Part shown: piece by piece, positions 1 through 6,987 of the stretch | Position numbering within the stretch: position 1 is the first letter of the stretch | Layout: each line of letters opens with the position of its first letter | Source of the DNA: Veillonella sp. | Lineage (GTDB): Bacteria; Bacillota_C; Negativicutes; Veillonellales; Veillonellaceae | Length of the DNA stretch: 22,168 nucleotides | Reading direction: 5' to 3' | Assembly: GCA_018367495.1 (NCBI GenBank) | Contig: JAGZGB010000024.1 | Coordinates: 1 to 22,168 of the forward strand | Translations under genes and position numbers: made by a program | The notes under the pieces: model-generated | Seen by the model: only the letters and a program-made list of their open reading frames with translations | Database searches by the model: none | What the model was told of the DNA's origin: nothing

Positions 1-418
1 CTGCTACGGCTGCACTTTCAAGAACAAACCACCATGCTAAGAAATAGCCAAATGCAGTCCAAATTGTACCAATAATAAGAGCAATCAAAATGCGTGTAAC
101 GGATGCTGTCGGCTTTGTAATGGATGGAGGCAAGTAACCTGCTGTCATACCACCTACAATAAAACCTGCAATACCTTTAATAAAGAAAGAGAATATAATG
201 TATTGCGTATGTCCACCAAAAAGATCAAATAATGCGGAACCAATAGCAGCACCTAAACCACCATATAAACCACCAAAGAGAATAGATGTGGTAAAGAGAG
301 CAGCGGAACCTAAATGAACCATGGCCCCACCTGGTATTTCAATGCGAATCGTTGTTGCTACTGCACATAGGGCAGCAATAAATCCAATATATACAATATC
401 GCGCGTGTTTAATTTCAT
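1..418 (-). CDS. ECF-type transporter S component (5' part only)
   Basis: The 139 codons visible encode a very hydrophobic protein that starts MKLNTRDIVYIGFIAAL and runs off the left edge, so the C-terminus is missing. Small hydrophobic helices, a Gly-rich stretch (LFGGLYGGLGAAIGSALFDL) and an FFIKGIAGFIVGG segment are the pattern of the substrate-binding S subunits of energy-coupling-factor vitamin transporters, especially the riboflavin-type/YpaA-like group. S components sit in the cytoplasmic membrane and work with a shared EcfT and two EcfA ATPases, which are not in this window. The start is supported by a GAGAGGAG ribosome binding site just upstream (about 427-436). The substrate cannot be read from the sequence. 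The short leader leaves no room for a riboswitch that might have revealed it. Family assignment is fairly safe; substrate is unknown. Confidence 0.75.
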   Translation of the reverse strand, partial: MKLNTRDIVYIGFIAALCAVATTIRIEIPGGAMVHLGSAALFTTSILFGGLYGGLGAAIGSALFDLFGGHTQYIIFSFFIKGIAGFIVGGMTAGYLPPSITKPTASVTRILIALIIGTIWTAFGYFLAWWFVLESAAVA

Positions 419-455
419 AATCTAGCTCCTCTCTTTTAGCTGAATAACTATATTT

Positions 456-464
456 AGTATAACA
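456..464 (-). promoter_or_regulatory. Probable extended -10 promoter of the ECF S-component gene
   Basis: Read on the minus strand this is TGTTATACT, an extended -10 element (TG-N-TATACT). No good -35 is visible 17 bases upstream, which fits an extended -10 promoter. The start site would fall near 449, giving a leader of about 30 nt that contains only the ribosome binding site. Confidence 0.45.
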
Positions 465-510
465 AATCTCACTCAGTCTAAAAACACCGATTTCACAGGA
501 ATTAAATAAT

Positions 511-540
511 AAAGCACCTATACCATGGTATAGATGCTTT
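511..540 (-). terminator. Hairpin terminator downstream of copA
   Basis: An inverted repeat with outer arms AAAGCA/TGCTTT and a perfect 16-bp core palindrome CTATACCATGGTATAG, the two joined across one mismatch. On the minus strand it is followed by the T-rich TTTATTATTT. It lies about 55 nt after the copA stop and before the next minus-strand promoter, so it most likely ends the copA transcript. The stem is AT-rich, so strength is uncertain. Confidence 0.6.
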
Positions 541-593
541 ATAAACTTTAATCAACTCTATCAAATATTATATGTTATGAGATACAAGTTAAA

Positions 594-2768
594 TTAAATC
601 TTAGCTTGTTTCAAACGTAAAGAGTTACTTACAACTGTTACTGAGCTAAATGCCATTGCTGTACCTGCAATCATAGGATTTAATGCACCGATAGCAGCCA
701 ATGGAATACCAATGCAGTTAAAGATTAATGCCCAGAATAGATTTTGTTTAATATTAGTCATAGTCTTACGACTGAGGCGTACTGCTTGTACTAATGTGTG
801 TAAATCATTTCTTACAAGAACGATATCTGCTGCCTCTACGGCAATATCTGTACCACTACCGATAGCAAAACCAATATCTGCCGTTACAAGAGCTGGTGCA
901 TCATTGATACCATCACCAACCATGCCCACTACCAAACCTTTATCTTGTAACTCTTTTACCTTGCTAGCTTTATCTTGAGGCAAGACTTCTGCAATAACGT
1001 GAGTAATACCTGCTTGTTTAGCAATATATTGAGCTGTACGACGATTATCACCGGTAAGCATCCACACATCGATACCTTGAGACTGTAATTCTTTTACAAC
1101 CTCAATAGTTTCAGGACGTAATTCATCTTCTACAGCCCATAATGCACTGATGACACCATCTACAGCGAGAACAGACACGGAAGCACCTTGTTCTTCATAG
1201 TGTAGAATATCATCTTGTACTTTACTTAAATCATAGCCTAATTCAGACATCCACCGACTATGACCAAGTTGTACAGATACACCTTGATAAGCACCTTGCA
1301 AACCTTTACCAGGAACATCACCAAAGCTTTCTAGTTCTATAGCTTTACCTTTATAACCATGATCTTCGCCATAATAAACCATGGCCTTAGCAATTGGATG
1401 AGATGTACCACTTTCAAGGGCCATCATAAGGGACATATTTCTACTTTCATCACCATTATAGTTTTTGAAAGCCGTTACATCGAGAACACCTTGTGTAAGA
1501 GTGCCAGTTTTATCCATAACGATGGCATCGAGTTTACCAGCTTTTTCAAGATATTCCGCACTCTTGATGAGAACACCATGCTCCGCACCTACCCCAGAGC
1601 CTACCATAATAGATGTTGGTGTAGCGAGCCCCAGTGCACAAGGACAAGCGATAACAAGCACTGCTGTAGCATTAATAAGAGCTACATTAACAGAATCGCC
1701 TACAATAAAATACCATACAAGGCCAGTCAATACAGCGAGGCCAATAACGGTAGGCACAAAATATTGAGCAACGATATCTGCAATACGTTGAATACTTGCT
1801 TTAGAGGTTTGAGCTTCCTCTACGACTTTAATAATTTGAGAGAGCATTGTATCGGAGCCGATACGTTTTGCTTCCATTGTGAAAGCACCACTCAAGTTAA
1901 TAGTCGCCCCGATAACATCAGATCCCACTTGTTTTTCTACAGGCAAGCTTTCACCGGTAAGCATAGCTTCGTCTACAGTAGTATAGCCTTCAGTAATAGT
2001 ACCATCGACTGGAATTTTTTCACCTGCCCGAACTTGTAAGATATCACCTGCTACAACCTTAGATGTAGGAATATCTACGAACTCACCATCACGCAATACA
2101 TGGGCTGTTGCTGGTTGCAAAGCAATCAATTTTTGAAGTGCTTCAGAGGTACGCCCCTTAGCAATTTCTTCTAACAGCTTGCCAAGAAGAATAAATGTAA
2201 TGAGCCAAGCAGAGGTTTCAAAGTAAATGCCCTGAGGCCCAAGTTCTGGATGGAACTGCCAATTATAAATACTGAATAGATAAGCAACAGTCGTACCCAT
2301 TACAACGAGAACATCCATGGTAAGGGCACCATTCTTCACCGCACTCCACGCACTCTTATAAAACATAAGACCCGGACCGAACTGAGCAATGGTAGCAAGA
2401 ATGAACTCTACCCATACTGGCAACGCTTGAATGCCAAAGCGATGTAATGTCATATTAATCATCATCGGTACAGCCATACAAGCAGCAATGATAAGACGTG
2501 TAATATGAGGTTTTAAATTAACCTTTTCTATTTCTTGTTTTGTTTCATCTGCCTCTGCAGCGCCGAAACCAATATTCGTAATGGCATCAATAATTTGTTG
2601 TCCTTCTACATTAGAGCCGTCTTTATATTCAACACTGCCCTTACGAGTGAGTAGATTAACCTTTACAGATTCTACGCCTTCAATCTTGGAAACAACATTT
2701 TCAACCCGTTTTACACAAGCAGCACAGTGCATACCTGTAATATCAAACTCTTGTTTCTTCTTGCTCAT
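594..2768 (-). CDS. copA: Copper-exporting P1B-type ATPase CopA
   Basis: A 724-residue heavy-metal ATPase that uses ATP to pump Cu(I) out across the cytoplasmic membrane. Counting from MSKKKQEF, an N-terminal HMA domain has GMHCAAC (metal-binding Cys15 and Cys18). The actuator motif TGES is at about 271-274 and the membrane metal site CPC at about 375-377. The phosphorylation motif DKTGTLT has Asp419, the HP dipeptide of the nucleotide domain is at about 457-458, and GDGINDAP is at about 618-625. The last helices carry NLFWALIFN and [10 protein letters not shown], matching the copper-selective N and MxxSS signatures of P1B-1 pumps. There is one HMA domain. An in-frame ATG at 2822 adds 18 residues but lacks a ribosome binding site and a family-like sequence; the start at 2768 has a weak GAAGTG-type site. 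No copZ, copY or csoR gene is adjacent, so the gene appears monocistronic. Confidence 0.93.
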   Translation of the reverse strand: MSKKKQEFDITGMHCAACVKRVENVVSKIEGVESVKVNLLTRKGSVEYKDGSNVEGQQIIDAITNIGFGAAEADETKQEIEKVNLKPHITRLIIAACMAVPMMINMTLHRFGIQALPVWVEFILATIAQFGPGLMFYKSAWSAVKNGALTMDVLVVMGTTVAYLFSIYNWQFHPELGPQGIYFETSAWLITFILLGKLLEEIAKGRTSEALQKLIALQPATAHVLRDGEFVDIPTSKVVAGDILQVRAGEKIPVDGTITEGYTTVDEAMLTGESLPVEKQVGSDVIGATINLSGAFTMEAKRIGSDTMLSQIIKVVEEAQTSKASIQRIADIVAQYFVPTVIGLAVLTGLVWYFIVGDSVNVALINATAVLVIACPCALGLATPTSIMVGSGVGAEHGVLIKSAEYLEKAGKLDAIVMDKTGTLTQGVLDVTAFKNYNGDESRNMSLMMALESGTSHPIAKAMVYYGEDHGYKGKAIELESFGDVPGKGLQGAYQGVSVQLGHSRWMSELGYDLSKVQDDILHYEEQGASVSVLAVDGVISALWAVEDELRPETIEVVKELQSQGIDVWMLTGDNRRTAQYIAKQAGITHVIAEVLPQDKASKVKELQDKGLVVGMVGDGINDAPALVTADIGFAIGSGTDIAVEAADIVLVRNDLHTLVQAVRLSRKTMTNIKQNLFWALIFNCIGIPLAAIGALNPMIAGTAMAFSSVTVVSNSLRLKQAKI

Positions 2769-2821
2769 AGTGTCACTTCTTTCTACCTGAATCTTCAAAA
2801 ATATGCGTTCATATATATCCA

Positions 2822-2832
2822 TGTAAATTACA
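2822..2832. promoter_or_regulatory. Inverted repeat TGTAA-A-TTACA, possible operator upstream of copA
   Basis: A perfect 5-1-5 inverted repeat lying 54 nt upstream of the chosen copA start codon, where an operator or early leader element could sit. It resembles a small dimer-binding site but does not match the classical CopY box orientation, so the regulator is not known. Short AT-rich palindromes also occur by chance. Confidence 0.25.
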
Positions 2833-2871
2833 ACCTAATAACAGATATATCATACATCGCTAACAAAGTAT

Positions 2872-2903
2872 TTTATAAACAAATATCATCTAATTTATAA
2901 ACA
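2872..2903. repeat. Pair of direct repeats TTTATAAACA upstream of copA
   Basis: TTTATAAACA occurs at 2872-2881 and again at 2894-2903, 22 bp apart, about two helical turns. Each contains the palindrome TTTATAAA. On the minus strand the pair could also serve as a -35/-10 like pair (TTTATA and TATAAA, 18 bp apart) for copA. Whether this is promoter, operator or chance cannot be told from sequence alone. Confidence 0.3.
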
Positions 2904-2984
2904 CTTTTACATGAGTATTCATTCATACATCTACAATCAATAATAACATAAATTCTCATTAAGTCAATATCCTACCAAATATAG

Positions 2985-3017
2985 AGGTCTATTCCGTTTT
3001 TCCAAGGGAATAAACCT
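2985..3017 (+). repeat. Inverted repeat between copA and yigZ
   Basis: Arms AGGTCTATTCC (2985-2995) and GGAATAAACCT (3007-3017) are complementary except at one position, with an 11-nt spacer, and are followed by TTTT on the plus strand. It resembles a small rho-independent terminator reading rightward, but no plus-strand gene lies upstream. It may insulate the yigZ promoter or be a remnant. Confidence 0.35.
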
Positions 3018-3026
3018 TTTAGCACC

Positions 3027-3056
3027 TATACATCGAATGAAAAAATAGATTATAAT
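3027..3056 (+). promoter_or_regulatory. Probable promoter of yigZ
   Basis: A perfect -10 hexamer TATAAT lies at 3051-3056, with a partial -35 TATACA at 3027-3032 (18-bp spacing). The start site would fall near 3063, giving a leader of about 40 nt. The start codon at 3106 is preceded by a near-perfect Shine-Dalgarno AGGAGGTGA at 3093-3101. Confidence 0.5.
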
Positions 3057-3105
3057 AAAGTGATGATGAATAAACATAAACGTTGATTCAAAAGGAGGTG
3101 AATCT

Positions 3106-3759
3106 ATGTGTGAATCAATAAGCCCTATAGTAGAATTTACTTCAATATCGAAGGAATTTCGCCATGAATATGTTGTTGAGAAATCACGTTTTATCACAAC
3201 AATATGCCCTTGTTCTACGGAAGAAGAGGCACAAGCTTTTATTAACCGCATCAACAAAGAATATTGGGATGCACGCCATAATTGTACAGCCTTTGCATTA
3301 GGACCAAAACAAGAACAACAACGGTCTTCTGACAATGGAGAGCCATCTGGTACCGCGGGAAAACCTATGTTAGAAGTACTCAAAAAAACCGGTATTACCA
3401 ACGTAGCTGTCGTAGTAACGCGCTATTTTGGAGGTATCAAACTAGGCGCAGGTGGTTTGATTCGCGCATACTCACACTCCGTTGCAGAAACCTTACGTCT
3501 TGCCCCTAAAGAACTACACACAACACGAACACAACTGCAAGCAACCATAGACTATTCACTATATGGTGCGGTAGAAAGATATGTGCAAGATCAAAAACTA
3601 CATTATGAAGCAAGCTTTGGCGAACACGTGGATATAACTCTCCTTATACCACCTACTGATGTAGATCACATACAAAAAGAGCTCCAAGACATGAGTCATG
3701 GAGCTGCTACTTGTACTATATTAAATTCTATTGAAGTGGTACTACCACTAGATATATAA
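3106..3759 (+). CDS. yigZ: YigZ/YvyE (IMPACT, UPF0029) family protein
   Basis: A 217-residue protein of usual family length. The N-terminal UPF0029 domain (about residues 15-125) carries the family signature TRYFGGIKLGAGGLIRAY at 105-122 and the upstream SDNGEPSGTAGKP segment at 75-87, where many relatives have SDD. The C-terminal part (about 140-205) corresponds to the DUF1949 ferredoxin-like domain. The eukaryotic relative IMPACT binds GCN1 and affects translational control. The bacterial role (E. coli YigZ, B. subtilis YvyE) is not well defined, though the fold suggests nucleic-acid or ribosome contact. The start is fixed by an exceptionally strong ribosome binding site (AGGAGGTGA, 3093-3101). 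It stands alone on the plus strand, divergent from copA, and meets the next minus-strand gene with only 23 bp between the two stop codons. Confidence 0.9.
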   Translation: MCESISPIVEFTSISKEFRHEYVVEKSRFITTICPCSTEEEAQAFINRINKEYWDARHNCTAFALGPKQEQQRSSDNGEPSGTAGKPMLEVLKKTGITNVAVVVTRYFGGIKLGAGGLIRAYSHSVAETLRLAPKELHTTRTQLQATIDYSLYGAVERYVQDQKLHYEASFGEHVDITLLIPPTDVDHIQKELQDMSHGAATCTILNSIEVVLPLDI

Positions 3760-3782
3760 TCTAGCCAGTATTTACCAAGCAA

Positions 3783-3971
3783 TTAATTGTCGCTATGAAC
3801 TAATCCACTTACACCTTGACCAAGTTCATGACGTTTTTCTGTAGTTAAAGGATGAGGCCACACGCGTTCTAATTGTTTTTTACGACTAAGACCTGTATTA
3901 TGTGCAGTCATTAATCTACGTGCTTCCCAGTTACGAATTGCTTTGCTTAATGTTCTTTTTACTACGCCCAT
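3783..3971 (-). CDS. Small basic protein of unknown function (62 aa)
   Basis: I do not recognise this protein. It starts MGVVKRTLSKAIRNWEARR and is rich in Lys, Arg and His, with no signal peptide, membrane segment or Cys cluster. Its middle (LSRKKQLERVWPHPLTTEKR) looks helical and basic, which could mean nucleic-acid or ribosome association (inference only). The ATG at 3971 is chosen because AAAGTAGGT lies 7 nt upstream. A longer reading from a GTG at 3995 would have that site inside the gene and has none of its own. A TATAAT -10 hexamer (minus strand, 4000-4005) lies just upstream. The gene is divergent from the LysR-type regulator, a common layout for a regulator and its target, with a 16-bp palindrome between them. 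A coding role is plausible but not proven. Confidence 0.6.
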   Translation of the reverse strand: MGVVKRTLSKAIRNWEARRLMTAHNTGLSRKKQLERVWPHPLTTEKRHELGQGVSGLVHSDN

Positions 3972-3999
3972 GATAGTACCTACTTTCTTAATCACTGTT

Positions 4000-4005
4000 A
4001 TTATA
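4000..4005 (-). promoter_or_regulatory. Possible -10 element for the 62-aa gene
   Basis: TATAAT on the minus strand, 28 nt upstream of the start codon. No convincing -35 is visible in the very AT-rich surroundings, so this is tentative. Confidence 0.3.
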
Positions 4006-4072
4006 TTAATAATTGTAATAAGAATAGAAAGTTTATTTTAAACACATTTCTCTTTCTCTTACCTTTATTAAT

Positions 4073-4088
4073 ATAGTATATATACTAT
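4073..4088. promoter_or_regulatory. 16-bp perfect palindrome in the lysR divergent intergenic region
   Basis: ATAGTATATATACTAT is self-complementary over all 16 bases. It lies 79 bases upstream of the lysR-type start codon and about 100 bases upstream of the 62-aa gene, where a LysR-type regulator would bind to control itself and a divergent target. It also contains TATACT, which could act as a -10 for either direction. Because it is pure AT apart from one G and one C, chance is a real alternative. Confidence 0.4.
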
Positions 4089-4167
4089 TCGATCAAATGT
4101 GAAATTACTGTTACTTAGTTCGTTATAAATTTTATTTATCTTATTTTGTGTATAATAGGGAGATTCT

Positions 4168-5058
4168 ATGGATACATCTTACTACCACAATTTTATTACC
4201 CTCGTTCAAACGGGCAATATGACGCAGGCCGCAGAGATTCTTCATATTACACAACCGGCTTTAAGTAAACAATTAAAATATTTAGAAGCTGAATTTGGAG
4301 CTCAACTCATCAATATCAAGCGCGGTCAACGAGGTTCAAATTTACAACTGACTGACGCTGGTAAGATTTTTTATGAAAAAGCTCAACAATTATGCTCTAT
4401 TGAAGAATCTACATATAATGCCGTACAACAGTTAAATTCACGCATTGAAGGCACATTGCGAATTGCCACTTCTGCGTCTCGTTCCACACCAATCGTACAA
4501 CAATATTTACCAGCCTTTTCCATGAAATACCCATCAGTACATTTCGAAATCTATGAAGGATTAATGACTAATGTGGTAAATCAACTTATTAATGGTAATG
4601 CTGAACTAGGAATTGCAAATATCCAAATGGTAGATACTGACAAATTTGATATTCTCCTTACCCAAGAAGAACACCTATATGCTATTTTCCGTCGTGACGT
4701 ATTCTGGATAGATCGTGAACATGATACTATCACTTGGGATGATATCAAAAAGTGTCCATTATCCCTATCTGGTGGCTCTGTAAGAATGATAATGCAATCT
4801 AGCTTAACAGATATGGATCAACTGAATGCGGTCGCTATTACTACAACTAAGAGTTCTGCCATCGAATGGGCATCCTCTGGTAGAACCGTATCTTTAGTTC
4901 CTATGGATGGCAAAGAGCTCATTAATCATCGTAAAATGGCCCGTATTAAATTACCGGAATTCTCAGGAGATTTCAAAAAAGCATTTATTACCCTCAAAGG
5001 CCATGCTTTATCTCCAGTAGCACAGCAATTTATTGATTTCTATAAAGCATACGTATAA
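4168..5058 (+). CDS. LysR-type transcriptional regulator
   Basis: A 296-residue DNA-binding regulator of typical LysR length. The N-terminal winged helix-turn-helix occupies about residues 1-60, with the recognition region NMTQAAEILHITQPALSKQL followed by KYLEAEFGAQL. A linker helix leads into the periplasmic-binding-protein-like effector domain from about residue 90 (GTLRIATSAS) to the C-terminus. The start is supported by AGGGAG at 4157-4162, five bases before the ATG. Effector and target genes cannot be read from the sequence. The divergent 62-aa gene and the palindrome between them make self-regulation plus control of that neighbour the simplest hypothesis. The gene ends before a strong bidirectional terminator. 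Confidence 0.92.
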   Translation: MDTSYYHNFITLVQTGNMTQAAEILHITQPALSKQLKYLEAEFGAQLINIKRGQRGSNLQLTDAGKIFYEKAQQLCSIEESTYNAVQQLNSRIEGTLRIATSASRSTPIVQQYLPAFSMKYPSVHFEIYEGLMTNVVNQLINGNAELGIANIQMVDTDKFDILLTQEEHLYAIFRRDVFWIDREHDTITWDDIKKCPLSLSGGSVRMIMQSSLTDMDQLNAVAITTTKSSAIEWASSGRTVSLVPMDGKELINHRKMARIKLPEFSGDFKKAFITLKGHALSPVAQQFIDFYKAYV

Positions 5059-5144
5059 TTAAAGTTCTACATATGATTACTATTATGATATCAACAGTTT
5101 CCACGATTGGCACCCACGCTATGTTATATACCAATACAATACAT

Positions 5145-5183
5145 AAGAAAAGACCTGGTACATTATGTACTAGGTCTTTTCTT
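5145..5183. terminator. Bidirectional terminator between lysR-type gene and pyrD
   Basis: A 39-nt nearly perfect inverted repeat centred on 5164, with arms beginning AAGAAAAGACCT and ending AGGTCTTTTCTT and one G-T wobble. The purine/pyrimidine-rich outer arms give a U-rich 3' side in both directions. It therefore can end the lysR-type transcript from the left and the pyr operon from the right. The rest of the 207-bp gap (5059-5265) shows nothing else recognisable. Confidence 0.85.
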
Positions 5184-5265
5184 TATCATCTTAATATGTA
5201 TGGTAAGCCATCTAATATGCACAAGTAAACTTTTAATCGTTACATTTACTAGCTACAAACTATTA

Positions 5266-6216
5266 CTACCCTTGATGTACAGCACCTACTATATCAGTAA
5301 TACTATTAAGATTATATTGTTCCACATAATCGCCCATTTCACGAGCAATACGAGAAATCGCCGTCGGATCCACCATTGTAGCAACCCCAACTTGAACGGC
5401 TTGTGCACCAGCCATCATAAATTCAATTGCATCAGTGCCTGTCATAATGCCACCAAGACCCATAATAGGAATATCGACCCCTTTATACACTTGGTGCACC
5501 ATGCGGAGCGCAACCGGTTTAACAGCTGGTCCAGATAAACCACCATAAATATTACCCAATACAGGTTTACGACGATGGATATCGATAGCCATACCAAGAA
5601 TGGTATTAATGAGACTGACCCCATCACCGCCACCAGCTTCTACAGCTTTTGCGATTTCCACAATATCCGTAACATTTGGTGAAAGTTTTACAATAACAGG
5701 TTTATCTGTTACTTTACGAACCGCTTTTGTTACCTGTTCTACTACCTTTAGATCTATACCAAAAGCCATGCCTTCACAGGCAACATTTGGACAAGATACA
5801 TTAACTTCAAGGCCTGCAATACCATCTACAGATAGGGTTTCTGCCATCCACGCAAATTCCTCTACCGTACCAGCAGACATATTCGCTAGCAATGGTACAT
5901 CATATTTCTTGAGGTCTGGCAAAATATCTGTAACAAAGTGTTCTGCCCCTGGATTTTCAAGTCCAATACAGTTTAATACACCAGATGGTGTTTCTGCAAT
6001 ACGAGTTCCTGGATTACCATGACGACCTTTAGGCGTTAATCCCTTTACAGAAATAGCACCTACTTCATTACTAAGGTCTAAATAACCAGCATACTCAGGA
6101 CCATTACCAAAGGTACCCGATGCAGCGATAATAGGATTTTTCATCTTAATCCCGCAATAATTTACAGCAAGCTTTGGATTAGGCGTAACGGTGTTATTTA
6201 AATCGCGTTCACTCAT
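5266..6216 (-). CDS. pyrD: Dihydroorotate dehydrogenase B, catalytic subunit (PyrD, class 1B)
   Basis: A 316-residue FMN flavoprotein that oxidises dihydroorotate to orotate, step four of UMP synthesis. An N-terminal KNPIIAASGTFGNGPEY segment begins the TIM barrel. NVSCPNV holds the catalytic Cys142, the base used by class 1 enzymes (class 2 uses Ser). The C-terminal half has the phosphate-binding sequences LSGPAVKPVALR and IPIMGLGGI. The adjacent pyrK marks it as class 1B, passing electrons through PyrK's FAD and 2Fe-2S centre to NAD+. Its ATG shares one base with the pyrK stop (TAATG), and AGGAGGTG sits eight bases upstream, so the two subunits are probably translationally coupled. It is the last gene of the pyr operon and is followed by a strong terminator. 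The N-terminus is slightly extended relative to the barrel start. Confidence 0.95.
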   Translation of the reverse strand: MSERDLNNTVTPNPKLAVNYCGIKMKNPIIAASGTFGNGPEYAGYLDLSNEVGAISVKGLTPKGRHGNPGTRIAETPSGVLNCIGLENPGAEHFVTDILPDLKKYDVPLLANMSAGTVEEFAWMAETLSVDGIAGLEVNVSCPNVACEGMAFGIDLKVVEQVTKAVRKVTDKPVIVKLSPNVTDIVEIAKAVEAGGGDGVSLINTILGMAIDIHRRKPVLGNIYGGLSGPAVKPVALRMVHQVYKGVDIPIMGLGGIMTGTDAIEFMMAGAQAVQVGVATMVDPTAISRIAREMGDYVEQYNLNSITDIVGAVHQG

Positions 6217-6983
6217 TAAAAGAACACCTCCTCAGCTGAGAATACAGGACCATCTTTACAAACTTTATAACGTTTGCCACCAGCACCATCACAAGCGCAG
6301 CCTAAGCAACCGCCTGTACCACATCCCATGCGTTCTTCAAGAGATACTTGGCATGGTACATTGAGCTCTTTAGCAACTTGTGCGACCCCCTTCATCATCG
6401 GTGTAGGACCACAAGTCATAACAGATGTGAACGTATTAGCGTTAATAAGTGCGGGCATGATCGCTGTAGGGAAACCTTTTGTACCTACACTACCATCATC
6501 AGTAGTGATATGCACCTCTACAGACATATCTTTGAATAAGTCTGCCCAGAAGGTTTCACTTTCATTTCTAAAGCCCAAAATAACTTGTGCTTCTTCACCG
6601 TTTTGCAAGTGAGACGCGATACATAGCATCGGTGCAATACCAACGCCACCACCAACGAGTAGCATATTATTAGATGTTACAAATGGTTCACCCAAAGGTC
6701 CTAAACAATCTAATGTATCACCAGGCACGAGACGTGTCATAATTTCAGTCCCCTTGCCTACGACGCGATACAAAAGGGTAATAGTCCCCTTTTGTGCATC
6801 GAATCCAGCATAGCTGATAGGGCGACGCAATAATGGCGCCGTAGAGTTCGCTACGCGAACATTACAAAACTGACCTACCTTTGCTTCTGCTGCCTGTTTT
6901 GGTGCATGAATATCCATAATCCACACATCAGAGCCTATTTGCTCATTGCGAACGACTTCGCCCTGTTCTACATAGCCACTCAT
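6216..6983 (-). CDS. pyrK: Dihydroorotate dehydrogenase B, electron-transfer subunit (PyrK)
   Basis: A 255-residue iron-sulfur flavoprotein of the ferredoxin-NADP reductase fold. From MSGYVEQG, the FAD-binding motif RRPISYAG is at about 53-60, the NAD-binding GGGVGIAPM at 111-119, and CGPTPMM at 191-197. The C-terminal 2Fe-2S cluster motif CGTGGCLGCAC...C gives ligands Cys221, Cys226, Cys229 and Cys242. It accepts electrons from PyrD and reduces NAD+. The ATG at 6983 is chosen because GGAG lies seven bases before it; the longer reading from a TTG at 7001 would overlap carB and place that site inside the gene. Only four bases separate it from the carB stop, and the ribosome binding site lies just upstream in or next to the end of carB, indicating tight coupling. 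Confidence 0.94.
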   Translation of the reverse strand: MSGYVEQGEVVRNEQIGSDVWIMDIHAPKQAAEAKVGQFCNVRVANSTAPLLRRPISYAGFDAQKGTITLLYRVVGKGTEIMTRLVPGDTLDCLGPLGEPFVTSNNMLLVGGGVGIAPMLCIASHLQNGEEAQVILGFRNESETFWADLFKDMSVEVHITTDDGSVGTKGFPTAIMPALINANTFTSVMTCGPTPMMKGVAQVAKELNVPCQVSLEERMGCGTGGCLGCACDGAGGKRYKVCKDGPVFSAEEVFF

Positions 6984-6987
6984 GGTT

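Noticed and set aside
1359..2039. 226-codon plus-strand open frame inside copA
   Set aside because: It lies entirely antisense to conserved ATPase motifs and has no domain-like sequence.
2769..2822. Longer copA start adding 18 residues
   Set aside because: No ribosome binding site upstream, and the added residues do not resemble CopA N-termini.
2964..3401. 145-codon minus-strand open frame covering the start of yigZ
   Set aside because: It is antisense to the conserved UPF0029 domain and to a strong yigZ promoter and ribosome binding site.
4151..4156. TATAAT just before the lysR-type start as a promoter
   Set aside because: A start site seven bases downstream would fall on the ribosome binding site, leaving almost no leader.
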